From: an uncultured Acidobacteriia bacterium
GTDB taxonomy: Bacteria; Acidobacteriota; Terriglobia; Bryobacterales; Bryobacteraceae
Direction of reading: 5' to 3'
DNA length: 64,000 bases
Assembly: GCA_903923395.1 (NCBI GenBank)
Contig: CAIXXM010000106.1
Location: forward strand, 1 to 64,000
Every line of letters starts with the position of its first letter. The stretch's first letter is position 1. Shown one piece after another: positions 39,676 to 48,844 of the stretch. The notes under the pieces are model-generated. The model was not told where the DNA came from. It made no database searches and saw only the letters and a program-made list of their open reading frames with translations. A program made the translations under genes and the position numbers.

Positions 39676-41851
39676 AACTCACAGGACTTCGGGTGTAGCC
39701 CGATTTTTGATGCTGGCCGCCGCGATGGCGATTGGGGCGTTCGCCCAAACCACCGTGCCGACGTGCACCACCGCAGGCGTTGCCGCCAATGTACACCCGG
39801 AAGGCTTGACCGAACTTCTCGGAGCCGTCTCCTTATACTGCACAGGTGGAACAGCAGGTGCGACCGCCAATGTGACTGCATTTGTTGGACTGCAGAATGC
39901 GACCATCACCAACAGTCCAAATAGCAATGGCAGTCTCGGTATTTCGGTTTCCATCAGCAATGGTGCCGGCAGCTACCAAGCTTCGGCCAGCGCCTTGGTC
40001 AATGGCACCCAGACCATGGTTGTACAGGGTATTCTTTACACCATCCCGACCGGTGGTATCACCACCCAAATCACGATCACAGGTATTCGAGCCGCGATTG
40101 GCAGCACACCTAACCTCCAAGTGGTCTACGCGAACGTCGGCGGTGTGGGTATCAACGTTTCCAGTGTGGCTCCTGTGCCCCTGGGCGTTCCCGGCGCAAC
40201 CGGTTCCGTCCTCACTTCCTACCTCAGCGGTGGTGTTCCCTGTAATGGCTCGCCCCTGCCGTCTCTAATCGACTTCCCGGATTTCCTCGCTGCGGGAACG
40301 GCCTCTTCCTCGTTGCGCGTCACCGAAGGTTATAGCGATGCGTTCACGAATCTCGACCAGAATTTGGCAAACGGCACTCGAATTGTCGTCTCGCTTGCCG
40401 GATATCCGACCGGTGCCCGCGTGTTTGTTCCGGACACACTGGTGGGCAGCTCAGGCACGGGGCCCACTTCCACCGGCGCTTTTGGAACCTTTGCTCAAGT
40501 TGGTTTCTACAGCCCTGGCAGCGGCACCGGGCAGTTGCTTCTCACCCGCGTGGACCAGGCGGACCAGTATGGTGCCGGCGGCAATCCGGTCCTCTATGCC
40601 GCTCCGTCCGCGCCATCAAGTTTCCCTAATATGACGGAAGTGATTCTGAAGAACGGTGCAGCCACCGTGACCTATCAGATTATTGAAAGCGCGCCCTCCA
40701 TCCGGGAAAGCGTGCAGATTCCGGTCTTCGTCACGGCTGGCCCCACTGCCTGCACCACCGTCGTCCAACCCACCATGAGCGCCAAGATCGGGCCAATATC
40801 GACAGTCGCCATTGCGGACTCCACGCAGCCGTTCCCGCGTTTCGTTTCCGCCACGGCCGCGTCGGACTGCAGTGTGATCGGTGACTGTTCCGCCTCTTAC
40901 TTCCCGACTCTCAATGTCAGCACAACGGCGATCACTCTCAATGGATCGGCATACGGTTCTCCCCAGTTGCAGGCGTTCCAGGTCAGCAACTCCGGCCAAG
41001 GCTTAATCAGCTACACCATCTCGGTCGCGTATCCTGCTGGAGCGGCAACCGGGTGGTTAACGGTAACACCTGCCAGTGGTTACAACACCACTGGTGTCAA
41101 TGTGTCGGCGAATCCCGGCACACTGCAGCCAGGGGCGTATAGTGCAACCATCACTGTCAACGCCGGGCAATACGGACTGCAGACCATCGCTGTCACCTTT
41201 AACGTCGGGTCCCCGGGCGTGACGATCCAAAGTATCGTCAACGCAGCTACGTTCCTGCAGGGTGGACCGCTGACGGCTGGCTCGATTGCCTCGCTCTATG
41301 GTTTGAACCTGAATGGCAAAGTTGTAACCGTGAGCTTCAGTGGCGTCCCTGCGACGGTCTTCGGTATTTACCAGCTCAGCGGAAATAACGGACTTCAACA
41401 GCAGATCAATCTCCTGGTTCCGGCGAGTCTGGCCGGGCAGACTTCGGCCAATGCAGTCGTGAATGTGGATGGTGTGCTCAGCAATACCTTCCCGGTTTCT
41501 CTCGTGCAGAACTCGCCCGGCGTCTTCAATCCGGGCATTCTCAACCAGAATTACTCCGTGAATACTGCTGCTGCGCCGGCGAAGGTCGGAACCATTATCT
41601 CGGCTTATATGACAGGTCTCACCATTCCGCTCACCGGTCAGGTCACCATCAAGATCGGCAGCACTGATTTTCTTGTTCCGCAGTACGCCGGGGTTGCACC
41701 CACTCTCACCGGCGTCCAACAGATCAACGTGCTGATTCCCACGGCGCTTCCCTTTACCGGCAACCAGGCGGGCTTCCAGGTTTGTATTCCCTCCCTGGAT
41801 CCGACCCAGCGGCTCTGCTCTCCTGCCGTTCCGCTCTACCTGACGCAGTAA
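39650..41851 (+). CDS. Exported protein with C-terminal TIGR03437-type module
   Basis: A 733-aa exported protein (leader to AMAIGAFAQ). N-terminal region (35-400) contains HPEGLTELLGAVSLYCTGG and TEGYSDAFTN, a pattern shared with the protein at 46179. Residues 430-520 look like a BACON-type Ig domain (VSNSGQGLISYTISV, GWLTVTPASGYNTTG). The C-terminal TIGR03437-type module begins TIQSIVNAATFLQGGPLTAG and has GVQQINVLIPTALPF. The ATG lies 26 bp inside pseudopilin 2, so it is translated with the secretion genes and may be a substrate of the system. Function unknown. A TTCG hairpin ends the transcript. Confidence 0.8.
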   Translation: MELAIQSGKTHRTSGVARFLMLAAAMAIGAFAQTTVPTCTTAGVAANVHPEGLTELLGAVSLYCTGGTAGATANVTAFVGLQNATITNSPNSNGSLGISVSISNGAGSYQASASALVNGTQTMVVQGILYTIPTGGITTQITITGIRAAIGSTPNLQVVYANVGGVGINVSSVAPVPLGVPGATGSVLTSYLSGGVPCNGSPLPSLIDFPDFLAAGTASSSLRVTEGYSDAFTNLDQNLANGTRIVVSLAGYPTGARVFVPDTLVGSSGTGPTSTGAFGTFAQVGFYSPGSGTGQLLLTRVDQADQYGAGGNPVLYAAPSAPSSFPNMTEVILKNGAATVTYQIIESAPSIRESVQIPVFVTAGPTACTTVVQPTMSAKIGPISTVAIADSTQPFPRFVSATAASDCSVIGDCSASYFPTLNVSTTAITLNGSAYGSPQLQAFQVSNSGQGLISYTISVAYPAGAATGWLTVTPASGYNTTGVNVSANPGTLQPGAYSATITVNAGQYGLQTIAVTFNVGSPGVTIQSIVNAATFLQGGPLTAGSIASLYGLNLNGKVVTVSFSGVPATVFGIYQLSGNNGLQQQINLLVPASLAGQTSANAVVNVDGVLSNTFPVSLVQNSPGVFNPGILNQNYSVNTAAAPAKVGTIISAYMTGLTIPLTGQVTIKIGSTDFLVPQYAGVAPTLTGVQQINVLIPTALPFTGNQAGFQVCIPSLDPTQRLCSPAVPLYLTQ

Positions 41852-41864
41852 TCTAAACAGGAAA

Positions 41865-41890
41865 TGCAGGCGGATTTCGATCCGCCTGCA
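41865..41890 (+). terminator. Hairpin after the 39650 gene
   Basis: TGCAGGCGGAT, loop TTCG, ATCCGCCTGCA: perfect 11-bp stem. It has only a weak T-tract (ACCTTTATG). Confidence 0.7.
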
Positions 41891-41943
41891 ACCTTTATGA
41901 GCCACGCAGGGTTAAAGCGTATTACCATAAACACTCCTGTCCC

Positions 41944-44900
41944 GTGCGATTACTCAATCCCATCACTGCTGCCCTTGTGGCGACCGTCGCCTACGCTTCC
42001 ACCGTGGGGAGCGGTGCACCCAGCCCCAATGTGGCCCAAGGGTTCATCAATGCATATTTGCGCGGGAACTTCGCGAACCTGACGCTACCACCCACTACGG
42101 ATGTCACGTCGTTCGGCAATCCGGGCTTGGTGCAGGAATTCCAATCCAAAGCCAACAGGAACCTCAATTTCGCCCTCGTCAAGCCGGACCCCAACGCGCC
42201 CGTCAGCAATACGGACACGCTCCAGGTGTTCGACACGATGTACACCGCCTACGGGAACATTGGACCCAATATCGCGGGCTACCCGACGATCGATACCACC
42301 ACCTGCCCAAGCAACCTCTACGGCAACTGCACGTACCAGCTTTTCACCAAGAACTACGCGATTTTCGTCTATACAACACCCGGCACCAATACCTACGACG
42401 TCAAAGACCCTTACTATACCGAGTGGAATAACCAGGGCGGTATCTCCGGGAACCTTGGCCCGGCCAGCAGCGCCACCACAGCGATCGCCTCTGTCTCCAA
42501 GCTGAGTGGAAATTATCAAAATTTCGTATCCGGCGCGATCTTTAACTACAACAGCACCACCGCATCGGGCGGAACCGTAGCCAATACCTACAGTGTCTTC
42601 GGAACCACCTACGCGGCTTACTCGGCAGCGGGCGGTCCGGCAGCTCTTGGTTTTCCCATAGCGCAGGAAATCGTACTCGCTTCCGGGCTTCACCGCCAAG
42701 TTTTCGAAGAGGCCCGCGTAGAATGGATGCCCGGAAATCCAGGGCAGGTCATCTTTCCCGTTGCCGCCGTCGCCATCACCAACGCGGCAGCTGGCCTGAG
42801 CATGAACCTCGGTGATACGGCCACCCTGACTGTCACCACCACCGATACCACCGGAAATCTGGTCACAAACCGGGCAGTGTCTTGGAGCGTGAGCAATGGC
42901 CAGGCTCTGAGTATTCAGCCCAACGGCTACTCTGCCACCATCAAGGCGATTGGCAAGGGTGTTTCGAATGTGACTGCAACCGCTGAGGGCAAAACCGGTG
43001 TTTCGCTTCTGGTTCGGGTGGCCACGCCCTGTTGTGATATCGGCGAGGGTGCCCCCACTGCCGCCATCACCACTGCCTTCCAAGCGGCGGTAACCCGGAA
43101 CCGCTTGAGTCTGGTCCTGCCGAATCCCACGCCGGTAACGCGTGCCAGTGGTGGCTACATCCAGCAATTCACTGCCGCCGCGGGAGGGACTGTTGTGATC
43201 AGTGAATCCGACAAATCCACTGTGGCCTACTCCCTCCTGGGAAATCTCTACACCGCATACCTTGCTTTTGGAGGGTTTGGAAATTCCCTCGGCTATCCTT
43301 CGACTGACGCATCGCCAGGCGGCACGCAATTGTTCGAAAGCGGCGCGGCCCTTGCGGGTTCGCCCGTGGTGTTGGTACCCGCCGCGATTACCCAGAAGTG
43401 GGCGACATCCGGCTACGAGAAGGGTTCTGTTGGCGCTCCCACCGCCGCCGCAGCCAGTTTCGTCAGCAGTTTGGCCACGGCAGGACAGTCGCAATCTTTC
43501 GCAGGTGGCACGATTTATGCCCTGACCAAGGGTGGTGCTTATCTGTCGTCCGGCCTGATCCTCGCCCGTTACGGTGCGCTGTCGGGTCCGGCTGGGTCTT
43601 TGGGTGCCCCGCTGTCAGACATCTTTGTTTCGGGCACCGCCACCCGCCAGAATTTCGAAAACGGCTATATCGATCTGCAAGCTGGTGCAACGGCTGCTGT
43701 AGAACATATCAATCCCCGCCAACCTGCGGTGACGGCTGCTCCGGCAAGACTCGCCCCCGGCGGTAAAGTCCATGTCGCCATCAGTGGCTTCGCGAAGGGG
43801 GCAACCCTCGCGGTATCGCAAACCGGCACGGCAACCTTTAATGTGAATGTCGCCGCAGGCACGTACGCCTGGGATATTGTGATTCCTTCCACGGGCACTC
43901 CCGGCACGTTCACCGTCTCAGTGAAGGACACATCGAGCACAGACACTGCATCGGCCACTTATACCGTGGTCAGTCTACCTTCTTTGGCACCTTCGTTTAC
44001 TGCTGTTTCCGGTGACCGCCAATCGGGCGCACCAGGTGCCTTGCTCCCCTTGCCGCTGACGGCGGTCCTCAAAGACATCAACGGCAATCCACTGGCCGGG
44101 ATTCCGGTCTTTGCTGCCGCCTCCCCTGGCACCTCCGTTCAAGCCGCAGCCTTCACTGATGCGAACGGTATTGCCACTGCAACTGTGCGCCTGCCGCAAT
44201 CGGGCGTCGCAATCGTCTCCCTGACGTCAGGTGGCAAAGTGGCGTCATTCAGTGCTGCCACGGTGGCGGTTACTGTTCCTGGCGTCCCCGCGTTATCGCA
44301 ACAGGATAACGGGACGATGGTCGACACTGTCGGCCAGACGCTCGCCAATAAGGGATCTCAACTGACGGCACTCGCGGAACTCATTGCCTATTACCAGAAC
44401 CAAGGGGCGCTCGCGGCACCAAACGGCATCGCCACTCCCCAATTGCTGAACACCTATCTCACCGCCAACGGTGGTTATGCAATCTCGGATACCGGCGATT
44501 ACATCGCGAATCCCTGGGCCGCCACTGCATTTACGGGCCTTCGCGGGGGAGTTTCCGTCGAAACGCCCGCCTTGAGCCGCCTTGCCGACATCATCGCTGC
44601 AGGCAATCCCGCGCTCATTGGTATTACCCTCACTGTGGATGGCGCTCCAGGCGGCATGACTTATGCTGTCGCGAATGGTATCGCAGCCGATGGAACTGTT
44701 CAAATCCTCGATTCCGCGTTCGGACAAGGCTCGCTGGCCAATTACACCAGTGGATTTAGTTCCGCTGCCGGCCACAATATCTCCGGCTCTTTGGCCTCAC
44801 TGATACAAATCAACACCAGTCTTATCAGCCCGAGTGGCTTTGTGCTCGCCGCTCCTCTGGCTTCTGGGGCTGCTGCGGTTGGTCCAGGCGAAATTTGTGG

Positions 44901-45777
44901 ACCTGCGCTGAGCCTATCCGACGTCTATGTCCCTGGCGCTACCGCCCCTGCTACCGTGGGCGGCGTGCAATTCCTTGCCTGCGGCGGGGTACAGTCCGCT
45001 TACCAACTCACCTTCATGGGTGCCACTTCGGCAGCGTCAGTATATGACCTTACGGCGTCGAACTCGCAGCCCCTCCAGCCCGCAGCCGGTGCCGCCTACT
45101 CGGCGACGCGGGGCAATGCCGGACTCACACTCACCCCGCAATCCCTGGCCATCTCTTCCGTCGTCAATTCGGCCACATTTACATCAGGACTCACAGCAGG
45201 CGGCTTGGCGACGATCTTCGGTGCCGGATTAACGGGCTCCTCCGCGGCCCTGCCCACTATTCAGGTGGGCGGCAAGAGTGCCTACGTCTACGCGGCATTC
45301 CCCTTCCAGGTGAACTTCCAAGTCCCGGCAGGTCTACCCGCTGGAAGTACGCAACTCACTCTCAATGGAGCGTTGGGGCAAGCAACGCAGTCCATCACGA
45401 TTGCTCCCACCGCCGCGGCGATCTTCGGCGTTGGCGCATCCGCTTCGGGACTCCCGCTCGGCGCAGTGGCAAACCAAAGCGGCACGCTGAATAGCTCCAC
45501 CACGCCGGCGCAGCGTGGAGAATACATCGTTATCTATTGCACGGGCCTCGGCGCGAAAATCGCGCAGGGCAGTTACCAAGTGGCGCAATCTCCTGTCAAA
45601 GCGGTTCTCAATGGAGTGGAGGTGATCCCTGCCTACGCGGGTGTGTCCCCTGGTCTCATCGGCGTGGATCAAATCAACGCGCAAATACCGGGTTCGCTGC
45701 CTCCCTCGCTGACATCCACTCTGCTCCTGCGCCAAAACGGGCAGGATTCCCCCGCAGTTCAAGTCTCGATCCAGTGA
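41944..45777 (+). CDS. Giant exported protein: LGFP repeats, Ig-like domains, C39-like domain, TIGR03437-type module
   Basis: A 1277-aa exported protein, start GTG 41944 with leader MRLLNPITAALVATVAYA. LGFP-type repeats occur at about 85-275 and 400-590 (AALGFPIAQE, NSLGYPSTDA, GSLGAPLSDI), as in cell-wall-binding proteins. An Ig-like (Big_2) domain lies between them (NLGDTATLTVTTTDTTGN), and a Big_1-like domain follows (LKDINGNPLAGIPVFAAAS). Near 780-940 is a C39-peptidase-like segment (LSQQDNGTM, KGSQLTALAELIAYY, MTYAVANGIAADGTVQILDS) with Ser in place of the catalytic Cys and no catalytic His. The C-terminal TIGR03437-type module ends the protein. No ribosome-binding site is obvious. Role unknown; surface adhesion or matrix is plausible. 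Confidence 0.78.
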   Translation: MRLLNPITAALVATVAYASTVGSGAPSPNVAQGFINAYLRGNFANLTLPPTTDVTSFGNPGLVQEFQSKANRNLNFALVKPDPNAPVSNTDTLQVFDTMYTAYGNIGPNIAGYPTIDTTTCPSNLYGNCTYQLFTKNYAIFVYTTPGTNTYDVKDPYYTEWNNQGGISGNLGPASSATTAIASVSKLSGNYQNFVSGAIFNYNSTTASGGTVANTYSVFGTTYAAYSAAGGPAALGFPIAQEIVLASGLHRQVFEEARVEWMPGNPGQVIFPVAAVAITNAAAGLSMNLGDTATLTVTTTDTTGNLVTNRAVSWSVSNGQALSIQPNGYSATIKAIGKGVSNVTATAEGKTGVSLLVRVATPCCDIGEGAPTAAITTAFQAAVTRNRLSLVLPNPTPVTRASGGYIQQFTAAAGGTVVISESDKSTVAYSLLGNLYTAYLAFGGFGNSLGYPSTDASPGGTQLFESGAALAGSPVVLVPAAITQKWATSGYEKGSVGAPTAAAASFVSSLATAGQSQSFAGGTIYALTKGGAYLSSGLILARYGALSGPAGSLGAPLSDIFVSGTATRQNFENGYIDLQAGATAAVEHINPRQPAVTAAPARLAPGGKVHVAISGFAKGATLAVSQTGTATFNVNVAAGTYAWDIVIPSTGTPGTFTVSVKDTSSTDTASATYTVVSLPSLAPSFTAVSGDRQSGAPGALLPLPLTAVLKDINGNPLAGIPVFAAASPGTSVQAAAFTDANGIATATVRLPQSGVAIVSLTSGGKVASFSAATVAVTVPGVPALSQQDNGTMVDTVGQTLANKGSQLTALAELIAYYQNQGALAAPNGIATPQLLNTYLTANGGYAISDTGDYIANPWAATAFTGLRGGVSVETPALSRLADIIAAGNPALIGITLTVDGAPGGMTYAVANGIAADGTVQILDSAFGQGSLANYTSGFSSAAGHNISGSLASLIQINTSLISPSGFVLAAPLASGAAAVGPGEICGPALSLSDVYVPGATAPATVGGVQFLACGGVQSAYQLTFMGATSAASVYDLTASNSQPLQPAAGAAYSATRGNAGLTLTPQSLAISSVVNSATFTSGLTAGGLATIFGAGLTGSSAALPTIQVGGKSAYVYAAFPFQVNFQVPAGLPAGSTQLTLNGALGQATQSITIAPTAAAIFGVGASASGLPLGAVANQSGTLNSSTTPAQRGEYIVIYCTGLGAKIAQGSYQVAQSPVKAVLNGVEVIPAYAGVSPGLIGVDQINAQIPGSLPPSLTSTLLLRQNGQDSPAVQVSIQ

Positions 45778-46178
45778 GTACGGTTTTCACATGAAATTTC
45801 ACTCATAATCGTGATGGAAAACTTGCAACCGACGCAAAGAACATCTAGGATTAGGTTATCGAGGCACGTTGTACCGTATCTGGATGTCCAAGGATAGGTC
45901 TAAATCTTGACTTGGACGGCGAGATACGGTATCAAGGTTCTTGCTGTAACGGATTTTTCGATCTTGCACTTCGGGTAGCTGGCACGCAGTTAAATAAAAA
46001 GCTGGCACCCAACGAGTTGTACCGCCTAGGCCAACCGCTCCCTGGAAGGTCGGCAGTTCAGTCTCTCCGCCCGACACGGAGAAGTTCCCTAAGGTAGTAC
46101 GAAGAGATTTCGTTGTAGTTGAGGCTCAGGTAGAGAACTTCGACCAATTCACAAGAAGGACATTCACAAGGAGAAGAA
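45778..46178 (+). other. 401-bp leader region of the 46179 gene
   Basis: No gene is visible. It holds a promoter at 45907-45935, a pair of related sites, TACCGTATC (45872-45880) and GATACGGTA (45923-45931), the second inside GATACGGTATC, and about 235 nt of untranslated leader. AAGGAG stands 5 bases before the ATG. The leader has GTTGTACCG at 46014 repeating 45868. I do not recognise a riboswitch class. Confidence 0.6.
45907..45935 (+). promoter_or_regulatory. Promoter of the 46179 gene
   Basis: TTGACT (45907-45912), 17-bp spacer, TATCAA (45930-45935). The spacer end and -10 coincide with GATACGGTATC (45923-45933), an 11-bp odd palindrome. Confidence 0.6.
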
Positions 46179-47942
46179 ATGGCTAATTTTAAGCTTTACA
46201 GTGTCGCTGCCGCAGCCCTCGCTTTCGCGGGCATTGCCAGCGCACAGACCGCCCCGAGCTCTTGCACAGCTAGTGCACCGTTCGGCGCGAACATCATCCG
46301 CGCGGAAGGCACGACCGAACAGGTTGGCGAACTCAACGCAGTTTGCACCGCCGGCCCCGGCGGCGCGACCAGCTTCCAGGTTCAGTTCCCTGCGAACACC
46401 ACGGTCACCAGCAAGGTTCTGAGCACCTCCGGTAGCAACAACACCGTTGATGCGTTCATCGCCTTCGGCACCACGCCTACCTCTGCCACCAACACTGTTC
46501 CTCTGGCCGCTACTTACTCGGTCGTGAACGGTGTGGTTAACACCTCCACCCCCAACATCGTTACGTTCTCGGTCACCCTGCCTGTGGGCGCGGTTACCTA
46601 CATCCAGTTCGGTAACCTCCGGATCAACGCAAGCGCTCTGGGTGCTGCTTCTTACACCCCGGTGTCGGCGAACCTGTTCAGCATCAACACCGTGGTTCAG
46701 ACCAGCGTCTCCACCGTCGTATCCTACGTCCTCAGCGGCATCACAAAGGCGACCGCGAACGGCTCCACCAGTGCTTCCTCGACCACCTCTCTCACCAACC
46801 CCGTGGTTTGCACCACCCGGTATGGTTACACCAGCTACATTTACTATGCTCACTTCTCCGAAGGCTTTGCGCAGTCCTTCAAGACCGCGTATGGCTCCAG
46901 CCTTGTGGTTTCCGGCGGCGTCACCAGCCCGAGCCCGAACACCACCGCTACTGGTGTGCTCGGCAGCGAAGTTAACAACAACACGGAAGGTGGCGTTGCA
47001 GCTAACGCTCTCTCCGGCGGCGTGACCTCTGCTACCCGCCTCGCAGTGACCCTCACTGGTCTGCCCAACGCAACCGTTTACCTGCCCCTCGTGATCAATG
47101 ATGATTCGTCAACGACCAATGCTAATACCTACGTCGGTCGCATCTCCATGATCAGCAACCCCACGCTCCCCAACAGTCTGCAGGCCACCGTTTCCGGTAC
47201 CACCTCCAGCAACTCCCCCGACAAGGGCGGCACGGCCGCAACCGCGCTTCCTGCTGTTGGAACGATCGGCACTCCGGCGTTCGCTGCCTTCACGCCCACC
47301 AACGGCACCGTGACCGCGTACTACGAAGTTCTGTACTCCACCGCCTCCGCTGTCGAAAGCTACACGATTCCTGTTGCTGTCTACTACAGCGCCAACAGCA
47401 TCGCTCCCGCTGCGACCGCAACTGGCGTCCTGGTCTCCTTTGCTCCGACCGGCACCACCAACGTCCCGAACTTCGCTGCCAGCGCCAACTCCGCGACCTC
47501 TGCCAGCAAGTTCCCGGGCTGCACCACGACCCTGCTCTTCCCCTACCTCGTGAACGCTGCTGGCTTCGACACCGGCCTCACGATCTCCAACACCTCGGTT
47601 GATCCCTTCGGCACCGGCAACCAGAACGGCGCTTGCACCCTGTACTACTACAATGGCGCTGCTGGTTCCGCTGGCAACACGGTTTCGCCCTCGTTCACTG
47701 TGAACGCTGGCACCACCTATGCCAACCTGATGTCCGTCCTCAACCCCGGCTTCACCGGCTACGCGATCGCCCAGTGCACCTTCCAGTACGCACACGGCTT
47801 CGCCTTCATCACCGACGGCTTCGCGAGCCCTGGTCGCGGTCTGTCGCAGGGCTACCTCGCCCTCGCGATCCCCGATCCCAACCAGAACTCCCGCAGCAGC
47901 TTTGTTGCCCCCACCGGCAACACGGAAAGCCTCGGCAACTAA
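46179..47942 (+). CDS. Abundant exported protein of unknown function
   Basis: A 587-aa exported protein, leader MANFKLYSVAAAALAFAGIASA. Translation signal AAGGAG is near ideal; third codon positions are overwhelmingly C, unlike its neighbours; promoter, long leader and a 15-bp terminator flank it. Together these suggest very high expression, as for an S-layer or major matrix protein. The N-terminal region (IRAEGTTEQVGELNAVCTAG; HFSEGFAQSFK) matches that of the 39650 protein. The last 90 residues contain paired Cys (FPGCTTTLLFPYLVNAAGFD, NGACTLYYYNG, AIAQCTFQYAHGFAFITDGF), a pattern I know from acidobacterial exported proteins but cannot name. Confidence 0.82.
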   Translation: MANFKLYSVAAAALAFAGIASAQTAPSSCTASAPFGANIIRAEGTTEQVGELNAVCTAGPGGATSFQVQFPANTTVTSKVLSTSGSNNTVDAFIAFGTTPTSATNTVPLAATYSVVNGVVNTSTPNIVTFSVTLPVGAVTYIQFGNLRINASALGAASYTPVSANLFSINTVVQTSVSTVVSYVLSGITKATANGSTSASSTTSLTNPVVCTTRYGYTSYIYYAHFSEGFAQSFKTAYGSSLVVSGGVTSPSPNTTATGVLGSEVNNNTEGGVAANALSGGVTSATRLAVTLTGLPNATVYLPLVINDDSSTTNANTYVGRISMISNPTLPNSLQATVSGTTSSNSPDKGGTAATALPAVGTIGTPAFAAFTPTNGTVTAYYEVLYSTASAVESYTIPVAVYYSANSIAPAATATGVLVSFAPTGTTNVPNFAASANSATSASKFPGCTTTLLFPYLVNAAGFDTGLTISNTSVDPFGTGNQNGACTLYYYNGAAGSAGNTVSPSFTVNAGTTYANLMSVLNPGFTGYAIAQCTFQYAHGFAFITDGFASPGRGLSQGYLALAIPDPNQNSRSSFVAPTGNTESLGN

Positions 47943-47964
47943 CTTAGTTAGTTGACTGGTAATT

Positions 47965-47998
47965 AAGAAGGGGAGGAGCTTCGGCTCCTCCCCTTCTT
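47965..47998 (+). terminator. 15-bp TTCG-capped terminator
   Basis: AAGAAGGGGAGGAGC, TTCG, GCTCCTCCCCTTCTT: perfect stem of 15 bp. It ends the transcript of the 46179 gene. The T-tract is weak. Confidence 0.85.
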
Positions 47999-48022
47999 GC
48001 TTGTGCTCTTATTACTTTCCTG

Positions 48023-48808
48023 CTATTGCTTCTCAACCGTCTTCAACTGAATCACAAAGTTTTGATTCAACGGGGAAACCTCCAACACAATCTGTTCCGC
48101 CACCAGCTTCGCCCCCTTTTCCGCCCGCAACTTCAACTCCGCCTTCGAGTTTCCGTTAATCGTCACAGTCTGAGGCTCCACCACCAAACCTGGAATCGGC
48201 ACAGTACGATATCCCAACTTCACAACAGCCACACCGGGCAGGTTGTTGATCAGCGTCACCGTTTGGGCCGGGCCCCCGGGTTCCAGATCCACGATATTCC
48301 TTGATATCTGAACGCCCTGCTGCAGCTTCTCAATCGATGGGGCACTGCCAGGCATACTGAAAGCGGGCGGCGTTCCATTGCTCTTCTCGCCTTCCTTGGC
48401 GGTTCCAAAGGGAGTCTGCTTCAGCAGATCGCGGTCCATGTACCAATACCACTTCCCGTCAATGAGTTTCCAGGATGACAAGGCGGGAATTTCGAACTGT
48501 TGCGTGGGGGCTCCCGCGAACGTGACGGTTGTCTTTGTCAGCGTGATGACCCGTGCGCGCTTCCCACCATCCAGGAACTCGACCTTCGAGATCTTGAAGC
48601 CCTCAATCTTCGGCTTGTGGGCGTTGTAGTAATCGTCTTTTGATTCATCTGCAACAAGCGCTTCTGCCTGCCGGAACTTGCTCTCCAACTGCATCTGCAG
48701 GAACTCTTCGGCGCGCTTCCGCAGCGCGGCCTCGGATGCAGATATCGCGGGGGTCTGAGCACTACAAGTCAGGGCAAGAAGAGGCGGTGCAATCCAACGT
48801 CGGTTCAT
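48023..48808 (-). CDS. Exported protein of unknown function
   Basis: A 261-aa exported protein with a short signal (MNRRWIAPPLLALTCSAQ). Residues 25-135 form an NTF2/SnoaL-like pattern (LRKRAEEFLQMQLESKFRQA, then SSWKLIDGKWYWYMDRDLL), a fold used in stress and toxin-immunity proteins. Residues 170-260 look like an Ig/MSP-type beta domain (VVKLGYRTVPIPGLVVEPQT, AELKLRAEKGAKL). I do not recognise the family. It lies between two terminators and the convergent 46179 gene, alone and in the same orientation as the aminotransferase. Confidence 0.65.
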   Translation of the reverse strand: MNRRWIAPPLLALTCSAQTPAISASEAALRKRAEEFLQMQLESKFRQAEALVADESKDDYYNAHKPKIEGFKISKVEFLDGGKRARVITLTKTTVTFAGAPTQQFEIPALSSWKLIDGKWYWYMDRDLLKQTPFGTAKEGEKSNGTPPAFSMPGSAPSIEKLQQGVQISRNIVDLEPGGPAQTVTLINNLPGVAVVKLGYRTVPIPGLVVEPQTVTINGNSKAELKLRAEKGAKLVAEQIVLEVSPLNQNFVIQLKTVEKQ

Positions 48809-48844
48809 GTTACTAATGTAACCGGATTACACCGCCCTGAGGCG

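Noticed and set aside
42085-43494. 469-codon open frame on the minus strand
   Set aside because: Antisense to the LGFP/Ig region of the giant exported protein; Gly/Arg-rich shadow.
45936-46178. Cyclic-di-GMP or other known riboswitch in the leader of the 46179 gene
   Set aside because: GGCACGCAG and similar pieces are present but the conserved core of the class I motif is not.
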